This document shows, in pieces, positions 21,607 through 32,097 of a DNA stretch of 64,000 nt. Below the pieces are notes generated by a model. The model had not been told where the DNA came from. It did no database searches and worked only from the letters and a program-made list of their open reading frames with translations. The first letter of the stretch is position 1, and each line of letters opens with the position of its first letter. Origin of the DNA: Metarhizium brunneum (Eukaryota; Ascomycota; Sordariomycetes; Hypocreales; Clavicipitaceae); NCBI RefSeq assembly GCF_013426205.1, contig NC_089422.1, positions 6,847,001 through 6,911,000 on the forward strand, read 5' to 3'. The position numbers and the translations under genes are program-made.

Positions 21607-23230
21607 TAGGATTGACAAGGAGACAAGCCCATTGTGCACATGAGCTTTGCGGCTGTGCGTCAAAGAAAAAGGCCCGGTTGGCAAGACTGTCGAGTGAGGC
21701 TGAGCAGGCCATCCCCAGGCGGAAGTTCGGGCCTCATGAAGAAGAGGTCTGCATCGTCCGAATTCTGCGCGAGCCGTTACCATCTTTGTCGTCTTTGAAC
21801 AGCGTATCGCCATGCGTGTAGAGCATTGCCGTTGAGAGTGGGAAGCAGGTTTCGGGTAGATGCACCTCTGAGCAATGAAGCTACATATGTAGTTTCCGAG
21901 ACCATTTCACTCCTACAGAACGTCAGAAATTTGTGTATACAGGACCTAGTAAATTCACTTTAGCCACGAGCTCTCAGCGTCATCGGAGCAGTGCCCTTGT
22001 AAAAGGCCCTTGCGTTTTTTCCCCTTGTTTTTATGCTGGTCGATGAATCGCTGAACGTCTTACGTTTCTTCGGGCTCAAGGGCGTCATCTCGCTTCTACG
22101 ATGACGCTGAAAACTCGTGGCTACTCGTGTGTGATTTCCCCCAGGTGCCGTCACGGGTGGGTGCTGATAACAGAGTGACTCTGTGAACCTCGTAACCCTT
22201 AGAGGTGTTAAGTCTCAATTGCTGTCAATTGCCTTTTTGGATTATGTCAATACTCCTGGTGGATCCCTGTTAGCCCGCACGCGCGCGTGCATTGGTTCCT
22301 CGTCATTGATCTCTGATACTTTTAGAGCAAAATCGAAGCATTAAAACCAAACATTACCATATTGATACTTTTCAGCGCAGGATGAATTGGCCATGTAAGC
22401 TGTCAAGAAGCCTCAAATATTGGCCTTTCCATGCCAAAACCCCAATCTTTAAACCGGCTGCCGTATCCCTTGGAAGTTGGACAATGCCCCAATTAGTTGT
22501 AGCGGAGTGAACACGGTCTTTACCACTTGGCTTGTTCCACAACAGACATCTATCGTACATCCATACCATCTTACGTAGCTCAGAGCTATTGCCCTTTCTT
22601 GTAAAGTCCAACTGCGCTACCGCCTGGCTCTGAAAGCAGGTCGTGAGATGTTGTGAACAGGAGTAATGTCTTTGGGCATCTTGCTGCTCACCGAGTCTCT
22701 CCCGTACTTTGCATATGAGCATGATGCAAACCCAACCCCCAACGCCGCGACAGCTGTACGTGCAAGTGTCAGGGTTGCAAGCAGATGCAAAGATGCAACC
22801 ATTCGTGTTTTACGCCCTTGTTCCTCGTAGCGCCCATCCCGCGCTCTGTACGCAATGCGAAAGCTGCCGCTGAGACCGGGTCTTTTCGGATCTTCCTGTT
22901 GGCGAGAGCCCAGGTTGTTCAAACAACTCTGTACCTGTGCGTTGGCACTTTCAAGGAGGTGTTGAAGTTATTTCTTCCAGATAAATATGCGGACCGCTGT
23001 CCAAGACCATGTGTTTACTTTGAATGTCATGATAGTATAAAACATCACAGAAAGAAAGGAGATTGCGAGGATTTGTAAGGCGTAATTGACGGCACATCAA
23101 GTACCGGATACAGTCATGACTGTCAACAAGCTATGCAGACAAGTAGCAAACAGCAGCAGTAGACATGAGCTATAAATGGGCTGGGCCCTTCTCGTCACTG
23201 CATGATTGGCCTTGTCCCTTTGTCAATCAA
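21607..23230. other. Intergenic region, no gene seen
   Basis: About 1.6 kb with no supported gene. A CG-rich CGCGCGCG patch occurs near 22280. Frames at 22372-22922 on the minus strand lack recognisable features. Confidence 0.45.
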
Positions 23231-23797
23231 TCAACTCAGAAGACCTTGCAGCCAGGCCCAAATTTGAGTCCAAACCCCCTTCACCGTCTGCCAGGCAGCC
23301 TTGACTTGCTCCCAAACTTGACTGAGCCACTCGACTACAAACTCAAAGATTCGTTCAACTTGAGTCAGAATGGTGGACCAAAACAGCATGAACCCGTTGC
23401 CGAGGGCATCCCAAAAATCGGCGGCCCGCTGCTGCTGGTCTTCGGGGAGGCCCTCAAGCAGGGCCAAAACTCTCTGCGTGCTCGCATCGATATTGGCAAT
23501 GGACTCTGCTTTCATCTTCTCTCCTTGTGCTTTGACCCGTTCTATAGCAGTGGGTTTATCCGCATGGCCACTCTCCAGGTCTTCGGTGACAGCCTGGTGC
23601 TCATCAGTGATACCCGAGTGGTAGGTGGCTTGGTCCTCCATGACCACCTTGACCTCTGGGAACTCATTGGCCATGGACTTTAGATCCTTGTCGCTGTATT
23701 TGGACTTGTCATCTTGAATCTTGGAGAAGTCTCCGGTTTGGATGGCCCGTTTGTATGTGGCCGCGGAGTTGAGAATCTGAGCTTTCCACGACGCCAT
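23231..23797 (-). CDS. Hypothetical protein with Trp-rich amphipathic C-terminus
   Basis: A single-exon protein of 188 residues. I chose ATG 23797 (MASWKAQIL), because the codons above it read like a 5' leader. The first 120 residues are charged and helical, with no signal peptide. The last 55 residues are striking: a hydrophobic segment (FMLFWSTILTQV) followed by an amphipathic helix with Trp at a regular spacing (WLSQVWEQ, AAWQTVKGVW, IWAWLQGLLS). That pattern suits peripheral membrane binding or self-association. I do not recognise a family. Neighbours give no hint, as both flanks are long intergenic regions. Coding status is supported by the clean frame and codon use; function is unknown. 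Confidence 0.65.
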   Translation of the reverse strand: MASWKAQILNSAATYKRAIQTGDFSKIQDDKSKYSDKDLKSMANEFPEVKVVMEDQATYHSGITDEHQAVTEDLESGHADKPTAIERVKAQGEKMKAESIANIDASTQRVLALLEGLPEDQQQRAADFWDALGNGFMLFWSTILTQVERIFEFVVEWLSQVWEQVKAAWQTVKGVWTQIWAWLQGLLS

Positions 23798-25189
23798 CGT
23801 GTCTGTATGTACTAGGTCGCAAGTCTCGTTAGTTTTAACAGACAATAGTGTTTGAAGACGCGAGATGGGACTAGGGGCAGGGGGAGCATACAAATGTAAC
23901 GTGAGATTACTGTGGTGTAGGGCGAGCAACTGGAGTGAACAGGATTTCGGCGTTTGAATGATGCTAAAACCAAGTGTAAAGAAGGCAAGTCGGATGGTGC
24001 TGTGTGGCCTCCTTTATATGTTATTTTTTTTACTTCAACGTTGTATTACAAGACATCGACTACCACCCCTCTCTAGATGTCTCTCCCCGTGTTTCTTCAC
24101 TGGTCTGAGACACGAGCATCCAGATGCAGGCAAGTTCGGCACTCTGTGTGTGACTCTGCGCGACGAGAGCAACCCCTTTGGCCAAGTCTCAGCCTTCCAT
24201 GTCTCCTTCACCGCATCTCGTACATGCTGGGCACACTGACCGAGGTGGGGAAAGATCGATCTATTGATAGGAAAAAGCAACAGACACTACCCAAGCCCGA
24301 GCCCAAGCTACTTCTCGGCGCCAAACTGGCGATTTGCTGCCCAGCAGCTCGCCCGAGGACACACGCCTGCATGTGTGGCTGGCTGAACACCAAGCTACGA
24401 AAGACGACGATCCGTACTCTACCGCTGCAAGTGAGCGCTTTCAGCATATGCGGGGTATTTCGGCTGCCAGACTGGAGATGTCTAGTAACACCGGTCACCA
24501 GTAACTATACTACTATCAGGCGTGTCGTTGCTTGTATTAATGGTCCATCTCATATAGTGCCATTGGCGTATTGTCTAAGAATGAAAAAAAGCTGCTATAT
24601 CGTAGATTTCTTGAATACACGTTGACCCCAGTCAAAATAAGCGCGGGAGGAGCCTCAAAGTCATGGATGAATTTGAGGGATTAATTCATACAGCAGCAGA
24701 ACCTGTAAGAAGTCACCAGCAGGAAAGCAGGTCAAAGGATCTTTATTTCGGTGCAACCACACCTCTCGGTACTCGGTAATGCTGTTTGGTTCAACCTTCC
24801 CCCCCGCTGTGGTTGTCTTTCCAGTTGCATCCGGTTATGCTGTGGAACAACCAACGTGGCACCACATACGATCTGTGGCAGAATATATTTGCACACAGAA
24901 AAGTATACACTACTACGCTACAGCATGTTAGAATATGGAGCGTGATAGCGAGTTACCTGGTCTTGTTCAATAGTTTTTGTCTCCCACTATAACTAAACCT
25001 CTGTGTAGCGGGCGGTTTGTTTACGGCCGCATATGTCTGCATATGGATCTCAACAGCCATTTGCAAGCTGAGCCTCTTAGTGTTACCACTTGAGTCCGGC
25101 AGTGTGCGTGCCGATCCCATCGTCGGAGACTAGAGGATAGTTTATCGCTTGAAAAGTGTGATGAAGGCTGAATGGAAGGTGAAGGCAAG
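23798..25189. other. Intergenic region, no gene seen
   Basis: About 1.4 kb. The longest frame (24077-24625, plus) has an Arg/Cys-rich composition typical of noncoding DNA, so I did not call it. Confidence 0.45.
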
Positions 25190-25250
25190 TGCTTAATTCA
25201 TTCAACAACCGGCTTTATTTTTAAAGGTTCTTAACTTTCTTAAAATCGTT
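25190..25250 (-). mobile_element. Degenerate LTR fragment of family 1
   Basis: The stretch with AATTCATTCAACAACC followed by AAAGGTTCTTAACTTTCTT parallels the inner part of the minus-oriented LTR at 8648 and the complement of the LTR at 26510. Termini are not recognisable. The boundaries are approximate and it may extend toward 25350. Confidence 0.4.
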
Positions 25251-25730
25251 TAAGGTGACAATGTCATAGTTATATCAACCGTTGAGCATTTGAACCTAGA
25301 AGCCTAAGGCCTCAACTAGGCCTTGAGCCCTCATGTAACTACGATCAGTTTTAGGCCCAGCCCATCCTACAATGCTACGTGGATTTCCTGTAGTAGAGGG
25401 CATTAACCATGCATTGCGCAATGAAAATAAGGAAAATGGGCGCCCGTTTCATGTAGTGGCTAGGTCTAGATTACATTCAGCTTTTCGTATAACTATTTCG
25501 TATGACTCATTGTTACTATTCGAAGAATCGTGTTTCTCGTCACGTTCGACGCCCGATCCGCGTGGCTTCTCCTTCCCTAAAGCCAATTATACTACCTCTC
25601 GCATCATTATATGCCAAGAATATCTCGTAGTCGTAAAAGTTGTTTACAGCATTAAAGTAAGCTATCTCATCTCACTGCCCTCTTCTGAAAGCTTCGAGTA
25701 TTCGTGAAGACTGACGAAACGCTTTGCTAC

Positions 25731-26270
25731 ATGTTAAAGATGCTGGGCATCTTGGATATCCACGTACAGGCCGACTTGCTGAAAACGATCCGTCCGATAT
25801 TCGTTGCCTCGGGCCCCTTCTGCATGATATGTCCACAGGAGCTTATTGAAGACTCAAACGGCCACATTCATTGCATATGTGCTTGCACGTTGGCCATTGC
25901 AACAAATGTGATGACCGTTTTGGATAGCGAGCCCGTACCTTTCTCGTACGAAAGGATGCTTAGTGGCACCATGAGCCATGAGGAGAGAATGCAAATGGCT
26001 AACCCTATACTATCGGGCGCGAAGCAATACTTCGCCTGCCTCAAGGATGCCGATCTTATTGATGTTCGGTTTGGCACGGTTAGAGTTCCATACGGGGACG
26101 GACACAGCATGGATTTACATGACGCAGCCAGTGAGCACCATAGGCGGAATTATCCAGGATGTTACCGACTTGGCGACGGGTTGTATGTTAATGAAGCAAT
26201 GAAAGTTGCTTATAGTGTCTACAATGCCGAGATGCTGATAGATTGGGTTGGCGCTGACATTTCCGGCTGA
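25731..26270 (+). CDS. Hypothetical protein, possibly partial
   Basis: An open frame of 179 residues from ATG 25731. It is not a family I recognise. It has a Cys pair and cluster near the N-terminus (FCMICPQE, CICACTL), then a neutral region ending LIDWVGADISG. No signal peptide or membrane helix is evident. The frame is open slightly upstream without an ATG, so an upstream exon in 25372-25700 is possible but no join convinced me. It is bracketed by LTR debris at 25190 and a solo LTR at 26510, so it could be a captured or truncated gene. The composition looks coding. Confidence 0.45.
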   Translation: MLKMLGILDIHVQADLLKTIRPIFVASGPFCMICPQELIEDSNGHIHCICACTLAIATNVMTVLDSEPVPFSYERMLSGTMSHEERMQMANPILSGAKQYFACLKDADLIDVRFGTVRVPYGDGHSMDLHDAASEHHRRNYPGCYRLGDGLYVNEAMKVAYSVYNAEMLIDWVGADISG

Positions 26271-26509
26271 CACGCGGCTCACAGGCATTTCATGACCTCT
26301 TTCATTGGTCATGGATAAACTACAGAGTCAGACTCATCTTGCCTGAATTGCTGAATGCATGTTATATGTCAAGACGAATTTATATTCTTTATGTGGCATA
26401 TGTCAAGTAGCCTCGGCACTAGTCAGATATGAATATCGTCTCTACAATACCTTTGTAGATAAATTATACAACACAAAATATTGGAAGAATAGTGGTTTCG
26501 ATAATACGT

Positions 26510-26745
26510 TGTTACACGGATGACACGTTGCCATGAAGGCACGGGCCGGACCTTGAACCCGACGATAGTTACACAAAGGCTCTGATCACGAGACCTAGGA
26601 CAAGGTCCCTCACCGCCTCTTGATATAAATAAAGGCCTTCCGCCCTCAGGGCTTTAAGAAAAACTAAGAACCTTTAATATTAAAGCAAAGTATTAGCTGA
26701 ATACGAATGTTGTTCCAAGCCCCTAAATACTAGGCCCCTGTCACA
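26510..26745 (+). mobile_element. Solo LTR, family 1, with TSD TACGT
   Basis: It begins TGTTACACGG and ends CCCCTGTCACA. Perfect 5-bp target duplications TACGT lie at 26505-26509 and 26746-26750. An internal TATA-like TTGATATAAATAAAG is present. This copy is more AT-rich than the others (for example CTTTAATATTAAAGC), suggesting older age or C-to-T mutation. There is no internal coding region, so it is a solo LTR left after recombination. Confidence 0.88.
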
Positions 26746-26750
26746 TACGT

Positions 26751-27246
26751 GGCTGCCGCTCGATGAGCCACGACACCGATCCAGCATAAGATCTTCAATC
26801 TGGTCTTTTGTAGTTAGCAAGTTGGAGGAAATATATGTCACTTCACATAACTGGCAGGCAAACAAATAGTATGGCGTAACCTCTTATTGATGAATAAGCT
26901 GCAACAGTAGTCATGTGTAGTGGATGGTCAACCATATACATGCAATGCCATCCAATTTCCGTGACAGGTCTGCAGATGAAGACTTCACTCCCAATTTCGT
27001 TTCCAGAATACCATGCGGCAGTAAGAATAGCATGGAGAGTCAAGATTGCCATGTTGTAACCGAAACATAATGATCAAGGCGGCAGCAAAATTTTTAATCA
27101 TGATATTTATCTATCTCGTAGTGAGGTTGACCTGTGCCAGCCGTCTCAGCTCATGGAGAAAATAGACAGTTAACGCCGAAGCTGCATTTCTTGTCATGTG
27201 CCTTTGCTCTAGCTATCAAGTGTACAAGTCAAATACAATGGTCAAA
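26751..27246. other. Intergenic region
   Basis: About 500 bp between the solo LTR and the 3' end of the methyltransferase gene. I see nothing coding in it. Confidence 0.45.
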
Positions 27247-28005
27247 CTAGTGATGAACCCGTTTAGCTACCATCATGTACATCGGCATCTCTTTCGGCGC
27301 CCAGTCCGCCAACTCCTTGGAAGTCTCAAATCCCTTCTCTCGCAAAAGCGCTTCAGCTTCTTCCAATGCTCCATTGTGGTCACAAATCTCCAAGGCAATG
27401 TTTTCAATCAAGTCCCAGTGTACATTATCCAGTCCGCGGAAGATGTCGAGCTCCGCTCCTTCCACATCAATCTTGAGCAAGTCAATACGCTTCAGGTCGG
27501 GAAGGTCGTTTAGGAACCCCGATAGTCGCTTGACGTCGACCTGGACCTGCTCGACCTCTCTTAACAACTTGATGACAGGGTGCTCAGAATCTGCCCTCTT
27601 GATAAACTCTTCTTTTTCGCCGCCATGCAAGGTTGAGTTGCCGGGCATGCTGGGATAAAAAGTCAACGTCTGGTTGGCATTCTCACGACCCAGGCCGCAC
27701 TGGTAGACCTGCACGCCTGAAATGCTGTGCAGCTCCATGTTCTTCTTGAATGTGTGGAAAGTCGTCGGTGCGGGTTCGAATGCTAGGATTGTGGCAGCCG
27801 GGTATTTCTTCTTCATGTACAGGCTGAACATGCCAATGTTGCCTCCCGCATCAATCATGAAGGCGTCCTTGGGGAAGGGTGCGACATCATAACATTTGTC
27901 TTGAAAGATTTCCTTGTGGATGAATTGCGTCTCCATGGCTGCCTTGGGGTTGGCGTAGACGAGAAAACCGTCCGACATTTCTAGTTTCTGTATTTCGGCC
28001 GCCAT
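27247..28005 (-). CDS. FkbM-family SAM-dependent methyltransferase
   Basis: A single-exon FkbM-type methyltransferase of 252 residues, starting at a real ATG (28005). The SAM-binding motif I is MIDAGGNIGMFS (about residues 50-61), followed by LAFEPAP for ribose binding. The FkbM signature is LLKIDVEGAELDIFRGL. Such enzymes commonly O-methylate sugars or polyketides. No signal peptide is seen, so it is probably cytosolic. It lies divergent from a family 1 glycosyltransferase 1.4 kb away. Adjacent glycosyltransferase-methyltransferase pairs have been described in insect-pathogenic Hypocreales as methylglucosylation modules. Assigning this pair to that activity is inference from gene order and families, not from active-site detail. 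Confidence 0.85.
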   Translation of the reverse strand: MAAEIQKLEMSDGFLVYANPKAAMETQFIHKEIFQDKCYDVAPFPKDAFMIDAGGNIGMFSLYMKKKYPAATILAFEPAPTTFHTFKKNMELHSISGVQVYQCGLGRENANQTLTFYPSMPGNSTLHGGEKEEFIKRADSEHPVIKLLREVEQVQVDVKRLSGFLNDLPDLKRIDLLKIDVEGAELDIFRGLDNVHWDLIENIALEICDHNGALEEAEALLREKGFETSKELADWAPKEMPMYMMVAKRVHH

Positions 28006-28715
28006 GATTGCGCGAGCGAGATGTTAAATTGTTTGACGGGTTTATATTTCAAGTAGGAGATTGAAGTCATAAATGAAGGTGTGGAGGAATTGGTGTTTGG
28101 GCATGAAGACCCTACTTATACACATATGGCCATTGGGTATCCAGGCTTGGTGTGTTGCCGAGTCGTACAGACTGCCTGAGGTTCATTTCTTCCACCTTCA
28201 AACAGCTTCGTCAAGTTTTGCCAACGGCAGAGAAACAACGGCCATGCATATTGCCAAGTTATTGAAGCCGCTTCGTCAGCGGACAAGTCTGCTGCATGAC
28301 GGTCGACGATGTTACACTATAATATCCATATGTAACCCTATCCTGCGTCCGGCCGTTCCGTGGCACGGGAGATTTTTCTTTTAATTTTTCCTTCCACTCA
28401 TAACCTAGCTGGTGTAACCGAAAAACTTGAATTGCGAAATTCTAGGCATTTGGCCTATAGGTTAAAGCAATCGGCATCTCTCGGCGTCCGAACAGCAAGG
28501 CAGCGGAAGAGCGAAGTGCGAAGTGGCAAGATCTAATTCACATGATTCACACAGTTATCCACTACTATTATACACTCCTCATGTATATTATGTTTGATAA
28601 TAGCTGGTTAATTTTGTCTTGCGGGAATGGGGAAAATAATGAATCAAGCCAGATGAAGCGACAAAACTGACATTACACTATGAGCTCGGCAACCGAAAAT
28701 CGAGACTGCACAAGA
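28006..28715. other. Intergenic region
   Basis: The methyltransferase promoter and about 700 bp without a supported gene. Confidence 0.45.
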
Positions 28716-29344
28716 CTATATTACCCCACGATTGAATAAAATTTCATATTCTGTATAAGTGGGTACGGCAGATGGGCGCATGAATCGACGTACATGTGTG
28801 TAGCCTATTCGGCAATGGACCTCCGACCAACCATCCGACACGGTGATGCCACATCTTCTTGGCACTTTCTTGTACACATAATGCTTAGACATCACAATGG
28901 CGGTCGGTGCTTCGGCCGCAACCTCTTCAAAGCCGCCCGGCGTGATGAGATGCATATAGTGCAACATCATGCGGGAAAACAAAGGTGGCGATCGGCAGTC
29001 GCGCCTTCGGCCAAGGCGTCTCCCATAATTTGCAGTGTGGCTTTTGACTTTGTAGGACTCGAAATAGGAGCGGGATCGGAGGCATGCGGGCGGAATACGT
29101 GATGCCCCTTCCACACGTGCTTGTCTTTCAGGAAGAATTTTGCCAACCGAGACATCGAGAAATTCCAGCCCATGGTAGCATCGGGCCCCGACATCAATGT
29201 TATTGGTCGGGGCTCACAAATGTCAATATCGTGGTCCCGTAGTCGCTCCATATTCTCTGGGAGAGAACATGGTCTGTTATTTCTAGATATAACTGCGGCA
29301 CCCTTGAAGCGTCCATCAGATTCCCTGTTGTACGATATGGTCAT
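28716..29344 (-). pseudogene. Possible cupin-like gene relic
   Basis: From ATG 29344 the frame includes MSGPDATMGWNFSMSRLAKFFL, which resembles the start of fungal quercetin-dioxygenase-like cupins (read as two parts). A different frame further on holds LHYMHLITPGGFEEV, like the C-terminal segment of the same group (the TPGGFEEF element). The middle, where the HIHH...E metal-binding barrel should be, is missing or unreadable, and I could not find splice sites that restore one open frame. If the family call is right, this is a decayed gene. It sits between the methyltransferase and the glycosyltransferase. Confidence is low, because the match rests on two short segments from memory of the family pattern. 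Confidence 0.3.
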
Positions 29345-29449
29345 GACTGTGAGCTACAGCAAGTTTCATGGGCTGAACAGTCAATTTATACTCGTTAACG
29401 CATATTCTCGAAACCCCTTTTGCCTTTTACAAGAACCTCACATTTCACC

Positions 29450-30823
29450 ATGACGGCATCGAGTCTCATTTTCGCAAGTAACGGGGGTGTGGACAAGACC
29501 AGGCTCAAGATCTTGGCCTGCGCTTCCCCCTTCACAGGCCACACGATGCCCATCATCAATATCGTCGAGGTTTTAATACAGCGGGGATATGATGTCACAT
29601 TCATCGCAGGAGACGAATTTCAAGAAAGAATTGAACGTATCGGTGCCAAGTTCTTCAGCGTTCCCACTATCCATCTTGTACAGCCGCCGGAGGAGAGAAA
29701 CCCTTCTGGGCAAGAGTTTGCAAGAATGCGGCACAGCCTCCTGAAGTACTTTATTGAGCCAACAGAAGCTCACAAAAACGTCTTGTACAAGGTCTTGGAG
29801 CACATGAAGAGAGAGGCGCCCACGCACAACATTGTCATCCTGACAGAGACGTTCTATTTGGGACATGTCCCCATGTATCTCGGCGCTGCACTACCACGTG
29901 GCTTCACCAAGCGGCCGAGGACAGTCAATATACACGCTGTTCCCTATACTTTGCCAAGTCGGGACACTCCGCCGTTCTGTCTAGGGCTCATCCCCGATGG
30001 CAGAGAGGAGAGTCGCGACACATACCGTGCTCAATACGAAGACATGGTAACCGTCACATTCGCCGATGTCATGGCAGCTCATGAAAAGACGCTTCGAGAG
30101 CTGGGGGCAGTGAATTACAAGGCGGCCTTGCCGGTCGACGCTCTCGCCACCGCTGCAGATGTCACTCTCCAAATGTGCCCCCCGAGCCTGGAGTACAAGC
30201 GATCGGACATTCACCCCAAAGTCAGATTCGCAGGCGCGCTCAACCATCGTCCCGCCAAAAAGAGCTTCGTTCCTCCCAGCTTCTGGGAAGATGTCACTCG
30301 CGGGGACAGGATCGTCGTCGTAGTTTCGCAGGGAACCATTGCTGTCGACTACGCAGATCTACTTATCCCCGCTCTACAAGCACTCAAGCATCGTTCAGAC
30401 ATTTTTGTCGTTGCCATCCTCGGCCATAGGGGGGCAAGTCTCTCTGCTGAGGTTCAAATACCGCCCAATGCTCGGGTTATAGATTATCTTCCGTATGATG
30501 CCGTTCTCCCATATGCCTCTGTCTTCGTGATGAATGCAGGCTATGGTGGGTTCATACAGAGTGTTTTGAACGGAGTGCCCATGGTTCTGGCGGGTGGTTC
30601 GGAGGACAAGCCGGAAGTGGCTGCTCGTGGCGAATATTCTGGTGTGGCCGTCAACCTGAGGACTGCGACGCCCTCGGAGGCAGAGATTCGTGGAGCAGTC
30701 AGCGCAGTCTTGAGCAATCCAAAGTACAAGAAACGCGTGCTGGAAGTCAAGAAGGAAAACGAGGAAATGAGGGCAATGGATACTGTCGAAAGGGCGATTC
30801 TTGAGATGGCTGCTATCAGCTGA
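29450..30823 (+). CDS. Family 1 glycosyltransferase (UGT/MGT-like)
   Basis: A single-exon GT1 glycosyltransferase of 457 residues. The first ATG is 29450; the frame above uses TTG. The N-terminal half opens with ILACASPFTGHTMPI, where the His of TGH is the expected catalytic base, then RGYDVTFIAGDEFQERI. The C-terminal donor-binding half has VVVVSQGTIA and ends in the UGT signature region MNAGYGGFIQSVLNGVPMV, followed by DKPEVAARGEYSGVAVNL. Asn replaces the usual first His of the HGG motif, as seen in macrolide-glycosyltransferase-like fungal enzymes. It probably transfers a sugar from UDP-glucose to a small lipophilic acceptor in the cytosol. Divergent FkbM methyltransferase and a downstream Zn2Cys6 regulator suggest a small regulated module. 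Confidence 0.88.
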   Translation: MTASSLIFASNGGVDKTRLKILACASPFTGHTMPIINIVEVLIQRGYDVTFIAGDEFQERIERIGAKFFSVPTIHLVQPPEERNPSGQEFARMRHSLLKYFIEPTEAHKNVLYKVLEHMKREAPTHNIVILTETFYLGHVPMYLGAALPRGFTKRPRTVNIHAVPYTLPSRDTPPFCLGLIPDGREESRDTYRAQYEDMVTVTFADVMAAHEKTLRELGAVNYKAALPVDALATAADVTLQMCPPSLEYKRSDIHPKVRFAGALNHRPAKKSFVPPSFWEDVTRGDRIVVVVSQGTIAVDYADLLIPALQALKHRSDIFVVAILGHRGASLSAEVQIPPNARVIDYLPYDAVLPYASVFVMNAGYGGFIQSVLNGVPMVLAGGSEDKPEVAARGEYSGVAVNLRTATPSEAEIRGAVSAVLSNPKYKKRVLEVKKENEEMRAMDTVERAILEMAAIS

Positions 30824-32097
30824 GGCGGCGTTACAAGATTCCAAGTCGAAGTATGCAGGATGTATGGAGACACTTCGCCCTTGTGAATGATACAGTGTTG
30901 AGGGCTGCTTGGTCTGTATGAATTCCTCATTAATGACAGAGTTCACAATTCAACAGGAAAATGCGGATGTGTTGGAGTGTTTCTGCGAAGCAAGAATTGC
31001 CTTTGATACAGATAATGGTTCTTTGGGTTGGACCTGTTTCTAAACACCAGCATACTTTGGTCGAGGTATACCGGGCTCTGAAAACAAATTCTCCACTCTT
31101 CCTGTTTTACATATATTCAATTACGAATTCTATTCATTGTTCATATTCCACCTTGCCAAGACCCAATATAAAGCGGTGTTGGCCAATGTTCCGTGACCCT
31201 TATTATCTCCCACCACCGACCAAAAGCGATGGCACGAAGCGCTGTATTCCGCGCGCTCAGCCGCGCTTCGTACGTTTGATCGGGAAGCCCAATGCGTACA
31301 TATGCTTGATGTAATGGCATTGTACACTTACTTGCATCTTTGAAACCAACACAATTTGTTTTACTTTACAGAGTTAGGGTTATGGATTCCAGAGCGTCTG
31401 ACAAAAATGAAGATTCACTATGCATCTTTAACAACTACCCCGACCACTTGGAAGCCTAGTCCGCGGCGACTTCCAGTTATTTGTACAGACACACGGACGA
31501 GAAGAAGGACAGTGATAAAATGAAGTTGCCCTTGCGCGCAATCGCAGAAATACAGGTCGAGGCTGATAATTGCGCGACCAACAGGGCACTGACGAGCTCA
31601 AATTAGATGTATAGAGCCTAGCAAATCTACACATTGATGGCTTATGTAGAACCCTTTCCAAAGTAGCCGCGTTGCGCTAAACTACTCGCGCTAATAGTAT
31701 GGTCATGTCGCGCCTTAATCACTTTGAATTCAAAAACAAGACGATCTTGCTCGGTTCCCATTGGCTGGACCTGAACACCTTCCTCGCTAAGCCGTGACAC
31801 TCCGGCCCGCAGCAAACTTGGCAAGGCAGCGGGCCGAAACGGAATTCGTGGAGATTTAAACGAGCGAGCCAACCAGACACGGTCATGGTGTGGGTCTCCT
31901 CCGCATCTTCCATGGTAGGCGGTAGAAGCGTGACGGTCGAGATCTGCAACTCCTGATGTCCTCAACAAATGTATGGTCAAAGCTCTACAAAGTTCCGCTG
32001 ACCGAAACACCAACCAACGGCTGTCAGGCCCTCCTTCTGGACCCAGTCACCCAGAAACAAGGTTCATCCACGGTCTGAAGATACACCAACAAATAGC
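30824..32097. other. Intergenic region with a possible short minus-strand ORF
   Basis: This lies between the glycosyltransferase and the Zn2Cys6 gene. On the minus strand, about 31642-31949 carries a protein-like stretch in two frames: EDAEETHTMTVSGWLAR, then SEEGVQVQPMGTEQDRLVFE ending at 31642. A one-base shift separates them near 31860. It may be a small broken gene or chance. I could not assign it. Confidence 0.3.

Noticed and set aside
24077..24625. 182-codon open frame on the plus strand
   Set aside because: Arg, Cys and Ser-rich composition without domain or conserved pattern; probably chance.
31642..31949. Calling a definite gene for the protein-like minus-strand stretch
   Set aside because: Two frames would need a one-base shift and there is no recognised family, so it is only noted in the intergenic entry.
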